From Lachnospiraceae bacterium UBA3332 (GTDB lineage: Bacteria > Bacillota > Clostridia > Lachnospirales > Lachnospiraceae), in contig DERU01000303.1 of the NCBI GenBank assembly GCA_002361095.1, forward strand, positions 1 through 18,290: a stretch of DNA of 18,290 nucleotides. Direction: 5' to 3'. A program made the position numbers and the translations under genes. A model generated the notes under the pieces. It worked only from the letters and a program-made list of their open reading frames with translations. It had not been told where the DNA came from and searched no databases. Position 1 is the first letter of the stretch; each line of letters starts with the position of its first letter. Below, one piece after another: positions 1 through 7,589 of the stretch.

Positions 1-1
1 G

Positions 2-559
2 ATTCATGAGGATATCAAAAAGTATGTGTTTGACCCGATTCTTCCCGCGGATATGGTGGATGATGATACAAAGTTCTTCATCAATCCCACAGGACGTTTC
101 GTGATCGGAGGCCCCCACGGGGATGCGGGTCTGACTGGCCGCAAGATCATTGTGGACACCTACGGCGGATATGCCCGTCACGGCGGCGGCGCCTTCTCCG
201 GAAAGGACTGCACAAAGGTGGACCGCTCGGCAGCCTACGCGGCGAGGTATGTGGCGAAAAATATCGTGGCGGCGGGACTGGCTGACAGATGCGAGATTCA
301 GCTCTCCTACGCCATCGGTGTGGCACAGCCCACATCCGTCATGGTGGACACCGACGGAACCGGAAAGGTTTCCGACGAGAAGCTGGTGGATATCATCAGG
401 GAGAACTTTGACCTGCGGCCGGCGGGCATCATCCAGATGCTTGATCTGCGGCGCCCGATCTACAAACAGACGGCTGCCTACGGACATTTCGGCAGAAACG
501 ATCTGGACCTGCCCTGGGAGAAACTGGATAAGGTGGAAGATTTGAAGAAATATTTATAA
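2..559 (+). CDS. metK: S-adenosylmethionine synthetase, C-terminal part (5' end outside window)
   Basis: MetK makes S-adenosylmethionine from methionine and ATP in the cytoplasm, the main methyl donor of the cell. The reading frame is open from the first bases of the window, with residues IHEDIKKYVFDPILP before any internal start, so this is the 3' part of a gene cut by the window edge. About 185 of roughly 395 residues are present. The family signature is clear: GPHGDAGLTGRKIIVDTYGG, followed by the glycine-rich loop GGGAFSGKD and KVDRSAAYAARYVAKN. The C-terminal stretch (AQPTSVMVDTDGTG, then FDLRPAGIIQMLDLRRPIY and AYGHFGR) matches the usual MetK end. The stop is at 557-559. A GTG at 26-28 is internal and is not a start. 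The next gene, dnaE, lies 266 bases downstream behind its own promoter, so the two are probably separate units. Confidence 0.97.
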   Translation: MHEDIKKYVFDPILPADMVDDDTKFFINPTGRFVIGGPHGDAGLTGRKIIVDTYGGYARHGGGAFSGKDCTKVDRSAAYAARYVAKNIVAAGLADRCEIQLSYAIGVAQPTSVMVDTDGTGKVSDEKLVDIIRENFDLRPAGIIQMLDLRRPIYKQTAAYGHFGRNDLDLPWEKLDKVEDLKKYL

Positions 560-576
560 AGCAGGGACACGCCGAG

Positions 577-632
577 GCTGTCATCCGAGCTGTTGTGCCG
601 GTTGGTCTGTGGCTGCTGACAGCTGATTCGGA
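577..632 (+). other. Imperfect inverted repeats in the metK 3' region
   Basis: GCTGTCA at 577-583 is complementary to TGACAGC at 617-623. An overlapping alternative pairs AGCTGT (588-593) with ACAGCT (620-625), flanked by TCCG and CGGA. The pairings are mutually exclusive and the loop is long. No T-run follows, so this is not a convincing intrinsic terminator. It may be a weak 3' structure of the metK transcript. Confidence 0.25.
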
Positions 633-658
633 GAATATCCGGCGGGAATGGAAATAAA

Positions 659-686
659 TTTACATCGGAATAATTTCTGGTATAAT
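659..686 (+). promoter_or_regulatory. Sigma-A-type promoter upstream of dnaE (distal copy)
   Basis: A -35-like TTTACA (659-664) is separated by 16 bases from a perfect TATAAT (681-686). TGG directly before the -10 gives an extended -10 (TGn). The start of transcription would fall near 692-694, inside the hairpin at 690-709. A second TATAAT at 760-765 has no good -35 and lies in a partial duplication of this region. Confidence 0.6.
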
Positions 687-689
687 ATA

Positions 690-709
690 GGGGAGCGGAA
701 ACGCTCCCC
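690..709 (+). terminator. Perfect 8-bp hairpin with GAAA loop between metK and dnaE
   Basis: GGGGAGCG (690-697), loop GAAA (698-701) and CGCTCCCC (702-709) form a perfect stem, extendable by one A-T pair (689/710). The loop is a GNRA tetraloop. The downstream bases TGTTGTGTTG are only partly T-rich, so termination of metK readthrough is possible but would be weak. It also overlaps the predicted start site of the dnaE promoter, so it could instead sit at the 5' end of that transcript. I cannot choose between these from sequence alone. Confidence 0.4.
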
Positions 710-798
710 TGTTGTGTTGAAAAATAAGAGTGTGAGTGTCTCACATGTAAACAGGTTATTATAATGGAGCAGAAAGGCTTCCCTGTTATGATGAAAAA
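692..798 (+). repeat. Imperfect direct repeat, two 33-base copies 74 bases apart
   Basis: Copy A is 692-724 and copy B is 766-798. By hand alignment 28 of 33 positions match, with no gaps. Shared blocks include GGAGC, GAAA, CCCTGTT and TGAAAAA. Each copy is preceded by TATAAT (681-686 directly upstream of A with five extra bases, 760-765 immediately before B). Copy B keeps only a damaged version of the hairpin. The pattern suggests a local tandem duplication of the dnaE leader followed by decay. Confidence 0.6.
731..745. promoter_or_regulatory. Perfect palindrome TGTGAG-TGT-CTCACA, operator-like
   Basis: Two 6-base half-sites (731-736 and 740-745) are perfect inverted repeats around a 3-base centre. 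The site sits between the two leader repeats and about 20 bases before the second TATAAT, where a repressor could act on it. No regulator is known to me for this exact site. It could also fold as a small hairpin in the leader RNA. Confidence 0.35.
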
Positions 799-825
799 AT
801 CAGGGCGGTGAGGGAGGAAAACGGT

Positions 826-3800
826 ATGGCATTTACCCATCTGCACGTTCACACGGAGTACAGTCTGCTGGACGGTTCCAACAAGATAAAAGAATATGTA
901 AAGCGGGTGAAGGAGCTTGGCATGGACTCTGCCGCAATCACGGACCACGGTGCGATGTACGGTGTGATCGATTTCTATCGTGCCTGCAAGGCGGAAGGGA
1001 TCAGGCCGATTCTTGGATGTGAGGTCTATGTGGCGCCAAACTCCCGTTTTGACAGAGAGGTGACCGGCGGTGAGGACAGATATTACCATCTGGTGCTGCT
1101 GGCGGAGAACAATAAGGGCTACGAAAACCTGATGAAGATCGTGAGCAGGGGATTTACGGAAGGGTACTATTACAGGCCGCGGGTGGACATGGAAGTGCTG
1201 CGGGAGTTCCACGAGGGGATCATCGCCCTCTCGGCCTGTCTGGCGGGGGAAGTGCCCCGGGATATCGAGAAGGGTCTGCTGGAGGAAGCGGAGAAGGCGG
1301 CGCTGAAATATGAAGAGTGTTTCGGGAAAGGCAATTATTTTCTGGAGCTGCAGGACCACGGCATTCCGGCCCAGTCCACGATCAACGCGGCGCTGATCGG
1401 CATGTCCAGAAAGCTGAATATCCCGCTTGTGTGTACAAACGATGTGCACTATACCTATGCGGACGATGTGGAGCCCCACGACATTCTGCTCTGTATTCAG
1501 ACCGGAAAGAAGCTCTCCGACGAGAACAGAATGCGCTATGAGGGCGGGCAGTATTACGTCAAGAGCGAGGAGGAGATGAAAGGGTTGTTTTCTTACGCCT
1601 GGGAGGCGGTGGAAAATACCCAGCGCATTGCGGACCGGTGCCATGTGGAGATCGAGTTCGGGGTAACAAAGCTGCCGCATTTTGAAGTGCCTGCAGGCTA
1701 TGACTCCTGGTCCTACTTAAACTACCTTTGCATGGAAGGAATGGCCGAACGGTATCCCCGGGACGACGGTACGCTGCGGGAACGTTTGGATTACGAATTG
1801 GATATCATCAGACGGATGGGTTATGTGGATTATTTCCTGATTGTCTGGGATTTTATCAACTATGCCAGAAAAAACGCGATTCCGGTGGGGCCGGGCCGGG
1901 GGTCGGCTGCAGGGAGCATCGTTTCCTATTGCCTGCACATCACGAATATTGATCCCATCCGCTATAATTTGCTGTTTGAGCGGTTTTTGAACCCGGAGCG
2001 CGTATCCATGCCCGATATTGATGTGGATTTTTGCTTCGAGAGACGGCAGGAAGTCATTGATTATGTGGGGAAAAAATATGGGGCCGAAAAGGTGGTGCAG
2101 ATCGTCACTTTCGGTACGCTGGCGGCCAAAGGTGTCATACGGGATGTGGGCCGCGTCATGGATTTGCCCTATGCTTTTGTGGATTCCATTGCCAAAATGG
2201 TGCCCAACGAACTGAACATTACCTTAGACCGGGCGCTGGAGATCAATCCGGAACTGCGTAAAACCTATGAGGGGGACGAGCGGGTACGGGAATTGATCGA
2301 TATGAGTAAAAGGCTGGAAGGACTGCCCCGCCATACGTCCATGCACGCGGCCGGTGTGGTAATCTGCCCGGAGGAAGCGGACAATTTTGTGCCGCTCTCC
2401 AGGGGATCGGACGGTTCCGTGACCACCCAGTTTACCATGACCACACTGGAGGAACTGGGGCTTTTGAAGATGGATTTTTTGGGTCTGCGGACCCTGACGG
2501 TGATTGATAATGCGGTGAAGCTGATCGAAAGGGATACCGGCGTACGGGTGGATATCGACCAAATTGATTTCAACGACAAAAAGGTGATGGATTCTTTGGG
2601 CACCGGAAAGACGGACGGCGTGTTCCAGCTGGAAAGCGGCGGAATGAAAAGTTTCATGAAGGAACTGCGGCCGCAAAACCTGGAGGACGTTATCGCGGGC
2701 ATTTCCCTGTACCGTCCGGGGCCGATGGACTTTATTCCAAAATATATCAAAGGAAAAAATAACCATGACGCCATTACCTATTCCTGTCCGCAGCTGGAAC
2801 CGATTCTTGCGCCTACCTACGGCTGTATCGTTTATCAGGAACAGGTGATGCAGATCGTGCGGGAACTGGGCGGTTATACGATGGGGCGCAGCGACCTGGT
2901 GCGTCGGGCCATGAGCAAGAAAAAGCAGTCCGTCATGGAGAAAGAACGGGAGAATTTTGTGTACGGCAACGCAGGGGAGGGTGTCCCCGGCTGTGTGGGC
3001 AATGGCATCCCGGAACAGGTGGGCCTGCATATTTACGCGGAAATGATGGATTTTGCCAAATATGCTTTCAACAAGTCCCATGCGGCCTGTTACGCGGTGG
3101 TGGCCATCCAGACGGCGTGGCTGAAATACTACTATCCGGTGGAATTTATGGCGGCGCTGATGACCTCGGTGATCGACAATCCCGGTAAGGTGGCGGAATA
3201 TATCCTGACCTGCCGACAGATGGGGATCGCCATTCTGCCCCCGGATATCAATGAGGGGGAGGCGGGCTTTTCCGTTTCCGGCAAATCAATCCGCTATGCC
3301 CTCACGGCCATCAAGGGGGTCGGTCACCCGGTGGTGCAGGCCCTGACCCGGGAACGAAGCATGCGCGGCAGTTTCGCGGATATCTCGGATTTTATAACCC
3401 GGATGGCGGATACGGAAATTAATAAAAGAAATGTGGAAAACTTCATCAAGGCGGGCGCGCTGGATAGCCTGCACGGTACGCGTAAGCAGTTTATGAGCGT
3501 TTTTGCACAGCTGATGGACCAACAGCAGCAGAGCAAAAAAAACAATCTGGCGGGGCAGCTTTCCCTGTTTGATCTGGTCAGCGAGGAGGAAAAGGCGGAT
3601 TACCAGATCCGGCTTCCGGACGTGGGGGAATATCCCAAGGAGATTTTGCTGAACTTTGAAAAGGAAGTGCTGGGTATTTATATCAGCGGGCATCCGCTGG
3701 AGGAGTATGAGCAGCTTTGGCGTAAAAATATCACCAATACCACGGCGGATTTTGCGTTGGACGAGGAAACCGGCGCGATTCATATTCCGGACGGCGCAAG

Positions 3801-4275
3801 GGCGACCGTGGGGGGAATGATTGCGGAACGGAAAATCAAATATACCAAAAACGATAAGGTGATGGCTTTTTTGCAGGTGGAAGATCTGGTAGGTTCCATA
3901 GAAGTGGTGGTGTTTCCGAAGGTTTACGAACAGTACGGCGGCAAACTCATGGAAGAAAGTAAGGTCTTTCTAAAAGGACGGGTGGACGCCGGGGAAGATC
4001 GGGACGGAAAGCTGATTTGCGAGTCGGTGCAGACGTTTGACGAAATCCCCAAGAAAGTTTGGATTAAGTTTCCGGACATGGAGGCATGGAGGAATGCGGA
4101 GAAGAAGCTGTATGAGGCGGTTGCAGATTTCGACGGGCGCGATAACCTCATTATATATATAGAAGATATGCGTATGAAAAAGCAGCTTCCCCCAAACCGC
4201 AATGTCACGGCGGGAAAGGAACTGATGGAACTTTTGGGGAATCTTTTTGGGGAAAGTAATATAAAATTGACGTGA
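826..4275 (+). CDS. dnaE: DNA polymerase III alpha subunit, DnaE type
   Basis: DnaE is a family C DNA polymerase of the replisome. In Firmicutes it usually works beside PolC, extending primers before hand-over, and can take part in repair synthesis. The start chosen is ATG at 826, 8 bases after AGGGAGG (811-817), giving 1149 residues and the usual N-terminus with HLHVHTEYSLLDGS. A GTG at 808 in frame lacks such a site. Domains in order: PHP domain (about 5-200, with the metal-ligand HVH near residues 7-9), palm with GPGRGSAAGSIVSY, and the aspartate cluster PDIDVDFC (D397 and D399). The third predicted catalytic aspartate lies in LLKMDFLGL (D550). The fingers/beta-binding region follows, then a C-terminal OB fold around ATVGGMIAERKIKYTKNDK. 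The protein is full length and intact. pfkA follows after 79 bases under its own promoter. Confidence 0.97.
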   Translation: MAFTHLHVHTEYSLLDGSNKIKEYVKRVKELGMDSAAITDHGAMYGVIDFYRACKAEGIRPILGCEVYVAPNSRFDREVTGGEDRYYHLVLLAENNKGYENLMKIVSRGFTEGYYYRPRVDMEVLREFHEGIIALSACLAGEVPRDIEKGLLEEAEKAALKYEECFGKGNYFLELQDHGIPAQSTINAALIGMSRKLNIPLVCTNDVHYTYADDVEPHDILLCIQTGKKLSDENRMRYEGGQYYVKSEEEMKGLFSYAWEAVENTQRIADRCHVEIEFGVTKLPHFEVPAGYDSWSYLNYLCMEGMAERYPRDDGTLRERLDYELDIIRRMGYVDYFLIVWDFINYARKNAIPVGPGRGSAAGSIVSYCLHITNIDPIRYNLLFERFLNPERVSMPDIDVDFCFERRQEVIDYVGKKYGAEKVVQIVTFGTLAAKGVIRDVGRVMDLPYAFVDSIAKMVPNELNITLDRALEINPELRKTYEGDERVRELIDMSKRLEGLPRHTSMHAAGVVICPEEADNFVPLSRGSDGSVTTQFTMTTLEELGLLKMDFLGLRTLTVIDNAVKLIERDTGVRVDIDQIDFNDKKVMDSLGTGKTDGVFQLESGGMKSFMKELRPQNLEDVIAGISLYRPGPMDFIPKYIKGKNNHDAITYSCPQLEPILAPTYGCIVYQEQVMQIVRELGGYTMGRSDLVRRAMSKKKQSVMEKERENFVYGNAGEGVPGCVGNGIPEQVGLHIYAEMMDFAKYAFNKSHAACYAVVAIQTAWLKYYYPVEFMAALMTSVIDNPGKVAEYILTCRQMGIAILPPDINEGEAGFSVSGKSIRYALTAIKGVGHPVVQALTRERSMRGSFADISDFITRMADTEINKRNVENFIKAGALDSLHGTRKQFMSVFAQLMDQQQQSKKNNLAGQLSLFDLVSEEEKADYQIRLPDVGEYPKEILLNFEKEVLGIYISGHPLEEYEQLWRKNITNTTADFALDEETGAIHIPDGARATVGGMIAERKIKYTKNDKVMAFLQVEDLVGSIEVVVFPKVYEQYGGKLMEESKVFLKGRVDAGEDRDGKLICESVQTFDEIPKKVWIKFPDMEAWRNAEKKLYEAVADFDGRDNLIIYIEDMRMKKQLPPNRNVTAGKELMELLGNLFGESNIKLT

Positions 4276-4280
4276 CCATA

Positions 4281-4309
4281 TTGAAAACAGGCAGAAAATG
4301 GATTAAAAT
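4281..4309 (+). promoter_or_regulatory. Sigma-A promoter for pfkA
   Basis: TTGAAA (4281-4286) and TAAAAT (4304-4309) are separated by 17 bases, each one mismatch from consensus. The predicted start near 4316 leaves a leader of about 39 bases. It begins six bases after the dnaE stop codon, so pfkA can be transcribed independently of dnaE. Confidence 0.6.
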
Positions 4310-4354
4310 ATAGGCGGATTTGCGAGTTATTGGGAAAGGGGTAAGGGTGGCAGC

Positions 4355-5329
4355 ATGGCGAAAAGCATAAAGACAATAGGAGTTTTGACCAGCGGCGGCG
4401 ACGCGCCGGGTATGAACGCCGCGATCCGGGCGGTGGTCAGGAAATCCCTCACCAACGGCGTGAAGGTAAAGGGAATCAAGAAGGGATACCAGGGTCTGCT
4501 CAATGAGGAGATTGTGGATATGAATGCGCGCAGCGTGTCCGATACCATTCAGCACGGCGGTACGATTCTGGGGACGGCCAGATGTACGGAGTTTACCACG
4601 GAGGCCGGACAGCAAAAAGGCGCGGATATTTGTAAAAAGTACGGGATCGACGGGCTGGTGGTGATCGGCGGCGACGGCTCTTATAAGGGGGCGCAGGCCA
4701 TGTCCCGCCACGGCATCAATACGGTGGGCATTCCGGGTACCATTGATTTGGATATCGCATGCACGGATTATACCATCGGTTTTGACACGGCCGTCAATAC
4801 CGCGATGGAGGCGATCGACAAGGTGCGCGACACCTCTTCCTCCCATGAACGGTGCAGCATCATTGAGGTCATGGGGCGCAATGCGGGCTATATCGCCCTC
4901 TGGTGCGGTGTGGCTACCGGCGCGGAGGATATTCTTCTTCCGGAGAAATATGACTACAATGAGCAGGCCATAATCAATAATATTATCAGCAACCGTAAGC
5001 GCGGCAAAACACACCACCTGATTATCAATGCAGAAGGCATCGGGCATTCCACTTCCATGGCCAAGCGCATTGAGGCGGCTACCGGAATCGAGACCCGCGC
5101 CACCATTTTGGGATACATGCAGCGTGGCGGTAATCCGACCTGTAAAGACCGGTATTACGCTTCCATCATGGGCGCGTATGCGGCGGATATTCTCTGCGCG
5201 GGCCATACGAACCGGGTGGTGGCATATAAGCACGGGGAGTTTGTGGATTTTGACATTGAAGAAGCGCTTGCCATGCAGAAACAGCTTTCGGATTATGAGT
5301 ATGATGTGAGCAGGATGCTGGCAACCTGA
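4355..5329 (+). CDS. pfkA: ATP-dependent 6-phosphofructokinase
   Basis: PfkA phosphorylates fructose 6-phosphate to fructose 1,6-bisphosphate, the committed step of glycolysis, as a cytoplasmic tetramer. The 324-residue length is that of bacterial PfkA. Visible motifs are the nucleotide loop TSGGDAPGMNAAIRA (from about residue 11), GGTILGTARC, and VIGGDGSYKGA. The glycine in GGDGS, rather than the aspartate of the PPi-dependent GGDD form, points to ATP as donor. PGTIDLDI contains the predicted catalytic D131 and D133. RDTSSSHERC, EVMGRNAGYIAL and GYMQRGGNPT follow. One oddity is leucine 132, where the family norm is TIDND. The start is ATG at 4355 with AGGGTGG four bases upstream. It has its own promoter and is followed by a strong terminator, so it looks monocistronic. 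Confidence 0.96.
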   Translation: MAKSIKTIGVLTSGGDAPGMNAAIRAVVRKSLTNGVKVKGIKKGYQGLLNEEIVDMNARSVSDTIQHGGTILGTARCTEFTTEAGQQKGADICKKYGIDGLVVIGGDGSYKGAQAMSRHGINTVGIPGTIDLDIACTDYTIGFDTAVNTAMEAIDKVRDTSSSHERCSIIEVMGRNAGYIALWCGVATGAEDILLPEKYDYNEQAIINNIISNRKRGKTHHLIINAEGIGHSTSMAKRIEAATGIETRATILGYMQRGGNPTCKDRYYASIMGAYAADILCAGHTNRVVAYKHGEFVDFDIEEALAMQKQLSDYEYDVSRMLAT

Positions 5330-5334
5330 GGCTG

Positions 5335-5388
5335 CCCTGCAAGCCTGCAGGGTGTGTATAGGCCGTATGGGCCGCTTTATGTAAAGCG
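5335..5388 (+). repeat. Two perfect stem-loops after the pfkA stop
   Basis: CCCTGCA (5335-5341) pairs with TGCAGGG (5346-5352) around a 4-base loop, starting six bases after the pfkA stop. CGCTTTA (5373-5379) pairs with TAAAGCG (5382-5388), separated by only TG, so it is better seen as a DNA palindrome. Neither has a following T-run. They may stabilise the 3' end of the pfkA mRNA or bind protein; no function is shown. Confidence 0.4.
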
Positions 5389-5411
5389 ACGGACGGATTT
5401 CCATAAAAACA

Positions 5412-5439
5412 AAAGCCCGCAAGGCGGGCTTTCTGTTTT
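5412..5439 (+). terminator. Intrinsic terminator of pfkA
   Basis: AAAGCCCGC (5412-5420) pairs perfectly with GCGGGCTTT (5424-5432) around a 3-base loop, and the 3' side continues TTTCTGTTTT. The A-run before and T-run after could allow action in both directions. It lies only about 36 bases before the ktrB start codon. Confidence 0.85.
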
Positions 5440-5475
5440 GTAAGGGAACGTTCGCCTGGAAGGCAGGGAGGTATA

Positions 5476-6816
5476 TTGAAAAAGGGTAAAAACAAAAAAA
5501 GTCCCACCACGATGCTGGCGGCAGGGTTTGCGCTTATCATTCTGGCGGGCACATTTGTGCTGATGCTTCCGGTTTCTTCCCGGGGCAGGGAATGGACATC
5601 CTTTTTGGATTGCTTATTTACGGCTACCAGCGCGACCTGTGTTACGGGGCTTGTGGTGAAAGACACTTACCGGCATTGGAGCCTGTTCGGACAGACGGTG
5701 ATTTTGCTCCTCATTCAGATCGGAGGGCTTGGTTTTATTACCATCGGGGCTTATCTGTCCGTCCTTTTGAAGAAGAAGATCGGCCTGAAGGAGCGGACGG
5801 CCATCCATGAGAGCATCAGTACGATCGAGATTGCGGGCGTGGTGCGCATGGTGAAGCGAATCGTGCAGGGTACGGTTTTGTTTGAACTGGTTGGGGCGGT
5901 ACTTTTGGCGGTACGGTTTGTGCCGGAATTCGGATGGGCGAGGGGCATTTATTTCGGCTTTTTTCATTCGGTATCCGCGTTTTGCAACGCGGGTTTTGAC
6001 CTGATGGGAATCCGGGAGGAATACAGTTCCCTTATGGCTTACGAGGGGGACATGTTGGTAAACCTGACCGTCATGGGATTGATTTTGGTCAGCGGAATCG
6101 GGTTTTTGGTGTGGGACGATTTTTACCGGAATAAGTTCCATTACAAAAGATATCTTTTGCATACCAAAATGATGCTTAGCGCCACGGCGGTTTTGGTTTT
6201 GGGCAGTGCGGTTTTGTTTTTCCTGTTTGAAAACGACGGTCTGTTTGCCGGAATGAATGGAAAAGAAAAGGTACTGGGAGCCTTATTTTGCTCCGTATCG
6301 CCGAGAACGGCGGGATTTAACACCACAGACCTTGCCGGACTGAGCGATGCGTCAAAACTGCTGACCATGCTTTTGATGTTTATCGGGGGCGGTTCCGGTT
6401 CTACGGCCGGGGGGATCAAGGTGACGACGGCGGTGGTCATGGTTTTAACCGCAGCCGCCACCATCGGCCGGACGCAGGGCGTCAATATTTTTAGGAGAAG
6501 GCTGGAAGAGGATGTGGTCCGCAGGGCCAGTGCCATTGTGATGTATAACGGATTTTTGATTCTCGTGGTTTCCATGGTGATTTTGGCAATCCAGCCCTTT
6601 TCTTTTACGGATGTATTGATGGAGACATTTTCTGCGATGGGGACGGTCGGGCTGTCCGTGGGGATCACCCGGCAGCTGCTCCCCCTTTCGAAATTGCTGC
6701 TGATTCTTTTAATGTATTTTGGGAGACTGGGCAGCCTGACCTTTGCCCTTGTCTTTGCACAGCGCAGGATTGTGCCGCCGGTGCAGCAGCCGGTGGAGAA
6801 AATAGTCGTTGGATAA
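5476..6816 (+). CDS. ktrB: Potassium uptake channel subunit, KtrB/TrkH family
   Basis: This is the membrane pore of a Ktr-type potassium uptake system, gated by the cytoplasmic ring protein encoded next (ktrA). The 446 residues contain the four pore-loop repeats of the family, each with its selectivity-filter glycine: TSATCVTGL (G58), SAFCNAGFDL (G173), SPRTAGFNT (G280) and SAMGTVGLS (G392). Hydrophobic segments lie on both sides of each loop. The glycine-rich GGGSGSTAGGIK before residue 325 fits the flexible intramembrane loop seen in KtrB/TrkH. The start is taken as TTG at 5476 because GGGAGG (5466-5471) lies four bases upstream. The next in-frame ATG (5512) would remove the basic N-terminus and lacks a ribosome site. 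The gene is first of a four-gene run; no clear promoter is seen between the pfkA terminator and this start. Confidence 0.93.
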   Translation: MKKGKNKKSPTTMLAAGFALIILAGTFVLMLPVSSRGREWTSFLDCLFTATSATCVTGLVVKDTYRHWSLFGQTVILLLIQIGGLGFITIGAYLSVLLKKKIGLKERTAIHESISTIEIAGVVRMVKRIVQGTVLFELVGAVLLAVRFVPEFGWARGIYFGFFHSVSAFCNAGFDLMGIREEYSSLMAYEGDMLVNLTVMGLILVSGIGFLVWDDFYRNKFHYKRYLLHTKMMLSATAVLVLGSAVLFFLFENDGLFAGMNGKEKVLGALFCSVSPRTAGFNTTDLAGLSDASKLLTMLLMFIGGGSGSTAGGIKVTTAVVMVLTAAATIGRTQGVNIFRRRLEEDVVRRASAIVMYNGFLILVVSMVILAIQPFSFTDVLMETFSAMGTVGLSVGITRQLLPLSKLLLILLMYFGRLGSLTFALVFAQRRIVPPVQQPVEKIVVG

Positions 6817-6853
6817 CGAAACGCACAGATATTGCGCAGGAACGGAGGAAAGA

Positions 6854-7558
6854 TTGAAATCAATTTTGATTATCGGACTTGGAAGGTTCGGGCATCACCT
6901 GACACGCAACATGCTGGAACTTGGGAATGATGTGATGATTATTGATGTGGATGAGCGGAAGATGGAAGATTTGGTTCCGTATGCCACCAATTCCAAAATC
7001 GGGGACTGTACGAATCCGGAGGTGCTGCGCAGCCTGGGTGTGGCGAATTTTGACCTGATTTTCGTCTGCATCGGCACAAATTTCCAGAGCAGCCTGGAGA
7101 TCACCAGCCTTGTCAAGGAGATGGGCGGCAGGCATGTGGTCAGCAAGGCGACCCGGGACATACAGGCAAAATTTTTGCTGCGCAACGGCGCCGACGAGGT
7201 GATTTACCCGGAGAAGGATATTGCGGAGAAATGCGCGGAGCGTTACAGTATGGACAACATTTTTGACTATATTGAATTGGATGATGATTCCGCGATTTAT
7301 GAGATTCCGTCCATGGCCGAGTGGATTGGGAAAACCATCCGGGAGGCGGATATCGCCCACCGCCACCATGTTATGGTATTGGGCGTGAGGGATCCGGGGG
7401 ATAAGACCAGAATTATGCCGTCCGCCGATTATTGTATCGACGGGGAGGAGCACCTGATTGTTTTGGCCGCGCGGGACGCGATCACAAAGCTGTTAAAGCT
7501 TGTGGGAGAAAAAGGTCCGGATAAGGGGAGCCGCAAAAAGAAACCCGGGAAAAAGTAA
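6854..7558 (+). CDS. ktrA: Potassium uptake regulatory subunit, KtrA/TrkA family
   Basis: KtrA forms a cytoplasmic nucleotide-binding ring that opens the KtrB pore. The N-terminal RCK domain is a Rossmann fold with G-x-G-x-x-G (GLGRFG, residues 8-13) followed by an acidic strand end (IIDVDE), and then ATNSKIGDCTNPEVLRSLG and VCIGTNFQSSLEIT. The RCK-C domain covers about residues 140-215 (YEIPSMAEWIGKTIREADI). A lysine/arginine-rich tail ends the protein. The start is TTG at 6854, five bases after GGAGG (6844-6848), giving 234 residues that begin directly at the first strand. An upstream in-frame TTG at 6809 overlaps the ktrB stop and adds 15 residues of poor fit. The 37-base gap to ktrB and family knowledge both say the two products work as one transporter. 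Confidence 0.94.
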   Translation: MKSILIIGLGRFGHHLTRNMLELGNDVMIIDVDERKMEDLVPYATNSKIGDCTNPEVLRSLGVANFDLIFVCIGTNFQSSLEITSLVKEMGGRHVVSKATRDIQAKFLLRNGADEVIYPEKDIAEKCAERYSMDNIFDYIELDDDSAIYEIPSMAEWIGKTIREADIAHRHHVMVLGVRDPGDKTRIMPSADYCIDGEEHLIVLAARDAITKLLKLVGEKGPDKGSRKKKPGKK

Positions 7559-7589
7559 CCGTTTGGCTGACGGAAAAAGAGGGCGGAAG

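Noticed and set aside
731..745. Crp-type binding site
   Set aside because: The TGTGA/TCACA arms are separated by 5 rather than 6 bases, and Crp of the enterobacterial type is not expected in Clostridia.
808..825. Longer dnaE start at GTG 808
   Set aside because: ATG 826 has a good AGGGAGG site at 8 bases and gives the family N-terminus; the GTG lies before that site.
478..1680. Long minus-strand open frame across metK end and dnaE
   Set aside because: It is antisense to strongly supported genes, crosses their intergenic region and shows no domain features.
4205..5422. Long minus-strand open frame opposite pfkA
   Set aside because: It is antisense to an intact pfkA and shows no recognisable protein features; it reflects codon bias of the real gene.
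5330..5475. c-di-AMP riboswitch before ktrB
   Set aside because: Only 146 bases lie between pfkA and ktrB, filled by two short stems and a simple terminator; I could not find the conserved core expected of the ydaO/yuaA class.
6809..6853. KtrA start at the TTG overlapping the ktrB stop
   Set aside because: The extra 15 residues precede the first Rossmann strand, and the TTG at 6854 has GGAGG at 5 bases.
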